Below, in pieces: positions 57,752-64,000 of a stretch of 64,000 bases of DNA (positions within the stretch are counted from its first letter, which is position 1; each line of letters opens with the position of its first letter). This DNA is from Plesiomonas shigelloides (GTDB lineage: Bacteria > Pseudomonadota > Gammaproteobacteria > Enterobacterales > CAMTGL01). The position numbers and the translations under genes were made by a program. The notes beneath the pieces were generated by a model. It was not told the DNA's origin and made no database searches. It was given only the letters and a program-made list of their open reading frames with translations. Location of the stretch: the NCBI RefSeq assembly GCF_900087055.1, contig NZ_LT575468.1, positions 1,178,001 to 1,242,000 on the forward strand. Direction: 5' to 3'.

Positions 57752-57774
57752 TCTTAAGCGCGTGGTGCTTAAGA
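57752..57774. repeat. Inverted repeat in the narQ-narP gap
   Basis: TCTTAAGC (57752-57759) and GCTTAAGA (57767-57774) pair perfectly around a 7-base loop. No T-run follows on the minus strand. It could be an RNA hairpin or an operator for narP. Confidence 0.4.
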
Positions 57775-57844
57775 GAATAGTTATCTGTTTTTGCTCCGAC
57801 CGGGCTCCGATGTCTGCCCAAGAATTTTTATATACTACAGTAAA

Positions 57845-59569
57845 TTAGCTCGGTGGTACGTTATTGGCGGTGACAGGGTCAAAGCTGAGTCGCACTTCGG
57901 TGCCGCCTTGTTCGGTCGCACAAATCTCCAGTTTTCCCCCCAAGCGCGCAGCGCGCTCAGCCATGATGGTCAGGCCGTAGTGGCCTTCTGGCTCTTCAAG
58001 GGTCGCGATCCCGACGCCATCATCGGTAATCCGGATGACATTCTGCTCATCTTTGTCGCAGTCACAGCATACGGTAATGTGCTGTGCATTCGCATGTTTA
58101 ATCGCATTCAGTACCGCTTCGCGCACAATCTGCAGTACATGTACTTGCTGTTGGGCATTCAACGATTGTGAGGATAACGCACAGTGTAACGCAATTTGTG
58201 CCTGACTTTGTTCGCGCAGTGGGGCTAACAGTTGCTGTAGTGCGGCTTGCAAATCCGCTTCTTCGATGGTTAAGCGGAAGGTGGTCAGCAATTCACGCAG
58301 TTGCCGGTAAGCGTCATTGAGCGCTTGTTCAAAATCGCGAATAATCGCCTGCGCTTTTGGATTATCCGGATCGGTACTGCGACGCAGTAAGGTGATCTGG
58401 ATGCGCAAAAAAGACAAGGCTTGCGCTAGCGAGTCATGCAGCTCACGGGCGATGGTGGAGCGCTCTTCCATCAGCAGCAGTTGCATCTGCTGTTTTTGCA
58501 TGCGGTTTAAGTAAATGGCGCGACTGAGCATGTTGGCCACGTTTTGCATCAGTTGCGGCTGAGGTTGCTGGTGAGCTGGCCAGCGCAAGATCCCAAGCGG
58601 TTGACCATCTAAACTCAGAATCTGCTCGCAGACTGGCTGTGCATCTGGTTTGTCGAGCGCGGGCTCTTGTCCGCTATGCAGGCTCCACAAACCTTGCCCG
58701 CGATCGGTTACGTCCAGTTGCAGGAAATCCAGCTGCTCACTGCGCCGCACAATATCCAGCACCTTTTCCAACCCCGGGCGGGTAATTTGGCTGACCGTTA
58801 GAGCCTGTGAGGCGTCAAACAGCACGCTTAAGGTGCGGTTGGCTTGAGTCAGGCTGAGGGTTTTTTCTTGAACCTTGTCTTCCAGCGAGCGATACAGTTT
58901 TTCCAGATCGCCGGCCATGCGGCTAAAGGTGGTGGACAGCACGCCTAGCTCGTTTGGCAGGTCGCTATCGAGCGCCAGCGGTGAAAATTGGCCGTTTTGG
59001 ATTTGGCGGCTAGCGCTCAGCAGTTTATTGAGCGGCGCCACGACTTCACGCCGCGTGGTACGCAGGGCAAACAACACCAGCCCCATGATGGCCAGCAGAC
59101 CGCTGAGCATCACGATCCCCACTTGGGTCATGTTTTGCTCAGAATAGTGTTGTAAGGCCAACACAAAGTGGTCGATTCGGCTGACATAGGCGGCTAGACC
59201 TTGTAAGAAAGCTTCGCTGTGGCCGTGTTGCAGCTGTTGTTCGAGGGTGCGCCAGGTTAGTAGCAGCTGCACATACTCTTCACGTACGCGCTCCGGCACA
59301 TAAAAGCGTGTGAGCTTACGCAGGGAAGGGGCTAGCAGCGAGCGTCGGTATTCAGACAAGTGCGCATCAATATCTTGCGGCTGGCTGGTCAGATCGTAGG
59401 CTAGCCGGTAACTTTGCATGCGCAGTGAGCCGGCCACGTTGACGGCTTCAGCATTACTGATATTGCCGGCGATGGTCAGCAGCGCAATGCTGGTGGATAA
59501 AATTGCCAGCAAAATAATCGCAGTGAGCGGACGAGCTAACGTTCGGGTGACAGAGCGTTTAACTAACAC
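57845..59569 (-). CDS. narQ: Nitrate/nitrite sensor histidine kinase NarQ
   Basis: A 574-residue sensor (E. coli NarQ 566). TM1 about 14-34, periplasmic part with P-box NAEAVNVAGSLRMQSYRL (Arg50 lies in the nitrate-binding segment), TM2 about 147-168, HAMP, signalling helix, GAF-like central part, and HisKA_3-type transmitter: His378 in ARELHDSLAQALSFLR, N-box VREAVLNAIKHANA, G-box DDGVGI and GHYGLTIMAERAARLGG. The central cysteine cluster typical of NarX is absent. It is upstream of narP on the same strand, unlike the separate loci in E. coli. Confidence 0.95.
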   Translation of the reverse strand: MLVKRSVTRTLARPLTAIILLAILSTSIALLTIAGNISNAEAVNVAGSLRMQSYRLAYDLTSQPQDIDAHLSEYRRSLLAPSLRKLTRFYVPERVREEYVQLLLTWRTLEQQLQHGHSEAFLQGLAAYVSRIDHFVLALQHYSEQNMTQVGIVMLSGLLAIMGLVLFALRTTRREVVAPLNKLLSASRQIQNGQFSPLALDSDLPNELGVLSTTFSRMAGDLEKLYRSLEDKVQEKTLSLTQANRTLSVLFDASQALTVSQITRPGLEKVLDIVRRSEQLDFLQLDVTDRGQGLWSLHSGQEPALDKPDAQPVCEQILSLDGQPLGILRWPAHQQPQPQLMQNVANMLSRAIYLNRMQKQQMQLLLMEERSTIARELHDSLAQALSFLRIQITLLRRSTDPDNPKAQAIIRDFEQALNDAYRQLRELLTTFRLTIEEADLQAALQQLLAPLREQSQAQIALHCALSSQSLNAQQQVHVLQIVREAVLNAIKHANAQHITVCCDCDKDEQNVIRITDDGVGIATLEEPEGHYGLTIMAERAARLGGKLEICATEQGGTEVRLSFDPVTANNVPPS

Positions 59570-59791
59570 CTGATCTTCACTTGTCTCTTTGCGTGTCTGT
59601 TTGTTTATCGTGTTCAGTTTTTATTCCATCTTTCAAAGCGCACTCTTTCAACGTGCCGTGTTTCAACACGCGGTTGAACGTGCATTTTAGCCCACTTGGT
59701 CTTGCTAATATGTCAGACAAAAGCGGCGTGCTTCGCCCCAATTTTCTGTTGTGATTCAGAGATCTAGGTCACGTAAAATCCGTGCCAAGAA

Positions 59792-59805
59792 TTGATCTTG
59801 CGCAA
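59792..59805. promoter_or_regulatory. FNR box upstream of napF
   Basis: TTGAT-CTTG-CGCAA. The left half matches the FNR consensus TTGAT-N4-ATCAA exactly, the right half at three of five positions. It lies 28.5 bp (centre to centre) upstream of the NarP site. Confidence 0.65.
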
Positions 59806-59819
59806 GGTTACCCGCTAGT

Positions 59820-59835
59820 CACCTCTTTCGGGGTA
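59820..59835. promoter_or_regulatory. NarP-type 7-2-7 binding site
   Basis: CACCTCT-TT-CGGGGTA: each heptamer matches TACYYMT or its complement at six of seven positions, with the 2-base gap needed by NarP. With the -10-like CATACT at 59858-59863 and a start near 59870, the centre is at about -42. Confidence 0.6.
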
Positions 59836-59985
59836 TTACCATTTAACGCTGATTTTGCATACTCAGCACATCAGCAACACTTGGTCGCAGAACCGTGATA
59901 AACGGTGAACAATAGTAATACAGTGTTAACCGGAATTTGGTGGCTATATTTCCCTCATGAATGCGCTGTGTCATAGGAGCATGCG

Positions 59986-60495
59986 ATGACCAGTTTATCG
60001 CGGCGTCATTTATTACGTGGCCGCTGGAAAAGTGCCCGGCTCGGTCAAACAGAGCAACGTCCCCCTTGGGCGATACCGGATCCGCTATTTACCGATCAGT
60101 GTACGCGTTGCGCCGAATGTATCCGTCAGTGTGAAACTGGCGTACTCACCACCGGCGAAGGCGGTTTTCCCATTGCTGATTTTTCCCGTGCTGAATGCAC
60201 ATTCTGTCGCCGCTGTGCGGATAGCTGCACCTTACCGTTGTTTCAAGCTGCGCAACAAGCGCCTTGGTCAATAAAAGCAGAGATTGGGCCGAATTGCCTG
60301 TCTGCGTGCGGTACCGAATGCCGCAGTTGTCAGGATGTATGTGAGGTACGGGCGATCCGTTTTATTCCACAAGCCGGCGGAGTGGCGAAGCTCGCGCTGG
60401 ATACGGCGGTTTGTACTGGCTGTGGGGCGTGCGTCAGCATTTGCCCAGTACAGGCGGTCCGCATGACGCACGATGTAAGGAACAATAATGAATAA
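59986..60495 (+). CDS. napF: Ferredoxin-type protein NapF
   Basis: A 169-residue cytoplasmic iron-sulfur protein with four Cys-rich clusters: CTRCAECIRQC, CTFCRRCADSC, CGTECRSCQDVC, and CTGCGACVSICP. NapF interacts with NapA during maturation. The N-terminus SRRHLLRGRW is conserved in the family. It is the first gene of napFDAG; its end overlaps napD by 8 bases. AGGAG precedes the ATG. Confidence 0.96.
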   Translation: MTSLSRRHLLRGRWKSARLGQTEQRPPWAIPDPLFTDQCTRCAECIRQCETGVLTTGEGGFPIADFSRAECTFCRRCADSCTLPLFQAAQQAPWSIKAEIGPNCLSACGTECRSCQDVCEVRAIRFIPQAGGVAKLALDTAVCTGCGACVSICPVQAVRMTHDVRNNNE

Positions 60496-60754
60496 CGCAA
60501 CGTGGCACGTGTGCGGGCTGGTAGTACAGGCCCGACCGGAAGCCGTGCCGTCGGTGGCGGAGGCTTTATCCGCCTTTGCCGATACCGAAGTGGCCGCTAC
60601 CGAGCCGGAGCAAGGCAAGTTGGTGGTGGTCGTTCAAGGCAGCGATTCTGCTGCTTTACTGGATAGAATTGAGTCAGTACGTAACGTTGCAGGCGTGCTG
60701 GCGGTGTCGCTGGTTTATCACCAGCAGGATGAGCAAGGTGAGGAAACACCATGA
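60488..60754 (+). CDS. napD: NapA maturation chaperone NapD
   Basis: An 88-residue NapD, which binds the twin-arginine signal of NapA and delays its export until the cofactor is inserted. THE segment [15 protein letters not shown] and the C-terminal [10 protein letters not shown] are typical. It overlaps napF (8 bases) and napA (ATGA at 60751). Confidence 0.95.
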   Translation: MNNATWHVCGLVVQARPEAVPSVAEALSAFADTEVAATEPEQGKLVVVVQGSDSAALLDRIESVRNVAGVLAVSLVYHQQDEQGEETP

Positions 60755-63237
60755 AACTCAGTCGTCGGGACTTCATGAAAGCCAACGCCGTCGCGGCCGC
60801 TGCAGCTGCTGCGGGGATCACCCTGCCGGTCGCGGTGAATGCCGCTACGGGCGAAGGTGGCGAAATTAAATGGGACAAAGCGCCGTGCCGTTTCTGCGGT
60901 ACAGGTTGCGGTGTTCTGGTCGGTACGCAAAATGGCCGTGTCGTGGCATCGCAAGGCGATCCTGATGCGCCGGTTAACCGTGGTCTGAACTGCATCAAAG
61001 GCTATTTCCTGCCGAAGATCATGTACGGTAAAGACCGCTTAACCCAGCCGTTACTGCGGATGAAAAACGGTCAGTATGACAAAGAGGGTGAGTTCACCCC
61101 GGTCACGTGGGATCAAGCCTTTGATGTGATGGCGGATAAATTCCGTGGCACGCTCAAAGAAAAAGGCCCAGATGCTGTTGGCATGTTTGGCTCCGGTCAG
61201 TGGACGGTGTGGGAAGGCTACGCGGCGGCCAAGCTGTTCAAAGCGGGTTTTCGTAGCAACAACATCGACCCGAACGCGCGTCACTGTATGGCGTCGGCGG
61301 TGGTGGGCTTCATGCGTACCTTCGGTATGGATGAACCGATGGGCTGCTATGACGACATCGAACAAGCCGATGCGTTCGTGCTGTGGGGCTCCAACATGGC
61401 AGAGATGCACCCGATCCTGTGGTCGCGCATCACCAACCGCCGTCTGAGCAATGACAAAGTCAAAGTGGCGGTACTGTCGACCTTTGAGCACCGTAGCTTT
61501 GAGCTGGCGGATAACCCGATCATCTTCACCCCGCAATCGGATCTGGTGATCTTAAACTTTATCGCCAACTACATTATCCAGAATAATACCGTTGATCAGG
61601 CGTTTATGGATAAGCACGTGAATATCCGTAAAGGGGCGACCGATATCGGTTATGGCCTGCGCCCAGATCATCCGTTAGAGAAAGCGGCCAAGAACGCTGG
61701 TAGCGGGGCAGCTGAGCCAATGAGCTTTGACGATTTCAAAGCCTTCGTATCTGAATACACGGTAGAAAAAACCAGCAAGATGACCGGCGTACCGCAAGAT
61801 CAGCTGATCGAGCTGGCGAAGCTGTATGCTGACCCGAACATCAAGGTCGTCTCCTACTGGACCATGGGCTTTAACCAGCACACCCGTGGCGTGTGGGCGA
61901 ATAACCTGTGCTACAACATCCACCTGCTGACCGGCAAGATTTCCAAGCCGGGTTGTGGTCCATTCTCCTTAACGGGCCAGCCATCCGCGTGTGGTACGGC
62001 GCGTGAAGTGGGCACCTTTGCGCACCGTCTGCCAGCAGACATGGTGGTGACCAATGAAAAACACCGCCAGATCACCGAACAGCAGTGGAACGTACCGGCC
62101 GGTACCATCCCAGAAAAAGTGGGTCTGCACGCCGTGGCGCAAGACCGCGCGCTGAAAGATGGCAAGCTGAATGCCTACTGGGTGATGTGTAACAACAACA
62201 TGCAGGCCGGTCCGAACATCAATGCCGATCGGATGCCGGGCTGGCGTGATCCGCGCAACTTTATCGTGGTTTCCGATCCGTATCCAACCGTCAGTGCGCT
62301 GTCTGCCGACCTGATCCTGCCAACCGCGATGTGGGTGGAGAAGGAAGGGGCTTACGGTAACGCTGAGCGTCGTACGCAATTCTGGCACCAGCAGGTGAAA
62401 GCGCCGGGTGAGGCTAAATCTGACTTGTGGCAGCTGATGGAGTTTTCCAAGCGCTTTACGGTGGATGAAGTTTGGCCTGCCGACTTGTTAGCTAAACAGC
62501 CAGAACTTAAGGGCAAGACCCTGTTTGACGTGTTGTACGCCAATGGCAAGGTCAATGCCTATCCGCTGAGCGAGATCCCAGACGATCGTCTGAACGATGA
62601 AGCACGCGCGTTTGGTTTCTATGTGCAAAAAGGGCTGTTTGAAGAGTACGCCTTCTTTGGCCGCGGCCATGGTCACGATTTAGCGCCGTTTGATACTTAT
62701 CATCAAGTGCGCGGCATCCGCTGGCCGGTGGTCGATGGGAAAGAAACCCTGTGGCGTTACCGCGAAGGGTTCGATCCGTTTGTTAAAGCCGGTGAAGGGG
62801 TACGTTTCTACGGTCATAAAGACGGTAAAGCGGTTATTTTTGCGTTGCCGTATGAGCCGGCAGCAGAAAGCCCAGATGAAGAGTATGACCTGTGGTTGTC
62901 GACCGGTCGTGTGCTGGAGCATTGGCATACCGGTTCAATGACCCGCCGTGTGCCAGAGCTGCACCGTGCCTTCCCTGAAGCGGTGACGTTTATCCATCCA
63001 TTGGATGCGAAAGCGCGCGGCCTACGCCGTGGCGACAAGGTGAAAGTGATCTCGCGTCGCGGTGAAGTGATTTCGATTGTGGAAACCCGTGGCCGTAACC
63101 GCGTGCCGCAGGGCTTGGTGTATATGCCGTTCTTTGATGCGGCCCAGCTGGTGAATAACCTGACGCTGGATGCGACCGACCCGCTGTCGAAAGAAACCGA
63201 CTTTAAAAAGTGCGCAGTTAAGCTCGAAAAAGCGTAA
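60751..63237 (+). CDS. napA: Periplasmic nitrate reductase catalytic subunit NapA
   Basis: An 828-residue molybdoprotein reducing nitrate to nitrite in the periplasm. The N-terminus is a Tat signal ([19 protein letters not shown]). A [4Fe-4S] cluster is bound by Cys46, 49, 53 and 81 (CRFCGTGC and LNCIKG). Cys179 (ARHCMASAV) is the molybdenum ligand. The bis-MGD domains II-IV follow, ending with the C-terminal beta-barrel. E. coli NapA is also 828 residues. Confidence 0.98.
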   Translation: MKLSRRDFMKANAVAAAAAAAGITLPVAVNAATGEGGEIKWDKAPCRFCGTGCGVLVGTQNGRVVASQGDPDAPVNRGLNCIKGYFLPKIMYGKDRLTQPLLRMKNGQYDKEGEFTPVTWDQAFDVMADKFRGTLKEKGPDAVGMFGSGQWTVWEGYAAAKLFKAGFRSNNIDPNARHCMASAVVGFMRTFGMDEPMGCYDDIEQADAFVLWGSNMAEMHPILWSRITNRRLSNDKVKVAVLSTFEHRSFELADNPIIFTPQSDLVILNFIANYIIQNNTVDQAFMDKHVNIRKGATDIGYGLRPDHPLEKAAKNAGSGAAEPMSFDDFKAFVSEYTVEKTSKMTGVPQDQLIELAKLYADPNIKVVSYWTMGFNQHTRGVWANNLCYNIHLLTGKISKPGCGPFSLTGQPSACGTAREVGTFAHRLPADMVVTNEKHRQITEQQWNVPAGTIPEKVGLHAVAQDRALKDGKLNAYWVMCNNNMQAGPNINADRMPGWRDPRNFIVVSDPYPTVSALSADLILPTAMWVEKEGAYGNAERRTQFWHQQVKAPGEAKSDLWQLMEFSKRFTVDEVWPADLLAKQPELKGKTLFDVLYANGKVNAYPLSEIPDDRLNDEARAFGFYVQKGLFEEYAFFGRGHGHDLAPFDTYHQVRGIRWPVVDGKETLWRYREGFDPFVKAGEGVRFYGHKDGKAVIFALPYEPAAESPDEEYDLWLSTGRVLEHWHTGSMTRRVPELHRAFPEAVTFIHPLDAKARGLRRGDKVKVISRRGEVISIVETRGRNRVPQGLVYMPFFDAAQLVNNLTLDATDPLSKETDFKKCAVKLEKA

Positions 63238-63321
63238 CTCGTTGTCTTTGCAATAGTCGTCGCAAGAAATATGCATCAAACAGCGTCACACGTAACAGAG
63301 TAAGACGGAAGGAAGTACCGG
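63238..63321 (+). other. napA-napG spacer
   Basis: 84 bases between napA and napG with no terminator, so napG is probably in the same transcript. GTCTTTGC (63244-63251) sits inside a short hairpin TTG-TCTTTG-CAA. Confidence 0.5.
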
Positions 63322-64000
63322 ATGTCAGAACCACGGGATAAAGGACCAGCACGGCGTCGATTTTTACGCGACGCGGTGCGCAGCGCAGGTGGCTTGGCCG
63401 GATTGGCCTTGCTGCTGGGGCTGCAACAAAAGCAATCTCAGGCAAAAGATGGGCTGGCGCTGCGTCCGCCTGGCGCGTTGCCGGAGGGGCGCTTTGAGGC
63501 GGCCTGTATCCGTTGTGGGCAGTGCGTGCAGGCTTGCCCGTACGACACGCTGCATCTGGCAACGTTGTTGTCGCCATCATCGGCGGGAACGCCATACTTC
63601 ATCGCGCGGAAAACGCCGTGCGAGATGTGTGATGACATTCCTTGTGTGGCGGCATGCCCAAGCGGGGCGTTGGATCCTGATCTGACCAATATCGACGATG
63701 CCCGTATGGGGTTGGCGGTGTTGCTGGATCATGAGAACTGCCTGAACTGGCAGGGCTTGCGCTGTGATGTGTGCTATCGGGTGTGTCCGGCGATTGATAA
63801 GGCTATCACGCTGGAGCTGCATCAGAACACGCGCACCGGTAAGCACGCCAAGTTCTTGCCGACCGTGAACAGTGATTACTGCACCGGTTGTGGCAAGTGC
63901 GAACAGGCGTGCGTACTGGAAGAGTCGGCCATCAAGGTGCTGCCGTTATCGCTGGCGCGTGGTGAGCTAGGCCATCATTACCGGTTGGGGTGGAAAGAGA
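63322..64000 (+). CDS. napG: Ferredoxin-type quinol dehydrogenase subunit NapG, partial
   Basis: Starts with ATG at 63322 (AGGAAG upstream) and runs off the window after 226 residues; E. coli NapG is 231, so almost all is present. It has a Tat signal ([14 protein letters not shown]) and four [4Fe-4S] ligand sets: [35 protein letters not shown] and [11 protein letters not shown]. NapGH transfers electrons from ubiquinol to NapA. napH is expected to follow beyond the window. Confidence 0.95.
   Translation, partial: MSEPRDKGPARRRFLRDAVRSAGGLAGLALLLGLQQKQSQAKDGLALRPPGALPEGRFEAACIRCGQCVQACPYDTLHLATLLSPSSAGTPYFIARKTPCEMCDDIPCVAACPSGALDPDLTNIDDARMGLAVLLDHENCLNWQGLRCDVCYRVCPAIDKAITLELHQNTRTGKHAKFLPTVNSDYCTGCGKCEQACVLEESAIKVLPLSLARGELGHHYRLGWKE

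Larger units (their letters stand above)
59570..59985. other. Divergent control region between narQ and napF
   Basis: About 415 bases without a gene, holding the napF promoter sites annotated below and presumably the narQ promoter. No good open frame. Confidence 0.6.

Noticed and set aside
1..64000. Prophage, insertion sequence, integron, CRISPR array or transfer island
   Set aside because: No transposase, integrase, phage structural genes, repeat-spacer arrays or terminal repeats were seen. The tRNA-Ser at 56568 is not followed by an integrase or a repeated tRNA 3' end.

Overview
The window reads as ordinary chromosomal core of a gammaproteobacterium. Gene content and order match Escherichia coli in several separate blocks: yejK/rplY/radD, rsuA-bcr, folX-yfcH, cnoX next to a YbbO-like reductase, adhE-ychE-oppABCDF, and yccS-yccF-helD ... 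mgsA-yccT-yccU-hspQ-rlmI-acyP-tusE-yccA-serT. The blocks are joined differently from E. coli, and narQ-narP sits directly beside napFDAG, as in vibrios. A member at the edge of Enterobacterales, such as Plesiomonas, would fit. That assignment is an inference from gene order and protein similarity recalled from memory, not from a database search. I see no prophage, insertion sequence, CRISPR array or genomic island, and no clear previously undescribed multi-gene system.

Layout: 1-2.8 kb carries the end of yejK, rplY and radD. 3-9 kb holds a YecH-like protein, a TraB/GumN lipoprotein-like hydrolase relative, and a copper block (DUF411 protein, a CopA ATPase with four metal-binding domains, divergent cueR with a CueR-type promoter). 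9-15.9 kb holds a TDT transporter with a divergent LysR regulator, cnoX, an SDR reductase, yfcH-folX and tqsA. 15.9-16.7 kb is a long non-coding stretch with a candidate small RNA. 16.7-27.3 kb is adhE, ychE and the opp operon. 27.4-37.5 kb has a SulP transporter, a dGTPase-family protein, rsuA, bcr, a MATE exporter, a chemotaxis receptor with a sigma-28 promoter, and a NUDIX hydrolase. 37.7-45 kb has a DUF5718 protein, nfo, a secreted small protein, a HAD phosphatase, an alpha/beta hydrolase, a TorD-family chaperone, a YceB lipoprotein and a REC-GGDEF protein. 45-56.7 kb is the ycc block ending at tRNA-Ser. 57-64 kb is narP, narQ and napFDAG, with napG running off the end.

Functional themes: anaerobic and mixed-acid metabolism (adhE, nar/nap control by FNR and NarP, methylglyoxal synthase), copper efflux, peptide uptake, RNA modification and protein quality control. 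The features most worth a second look are a HelD homologue with eroded helicase motifs, an OppA that looks like an inner-membrane lipoprotein, a small-RNA-like unit upstream of the adhE terminator, a CnoX with an intact CxxC, and 12-bp tandem repeats just before a small secreted-protein gene.
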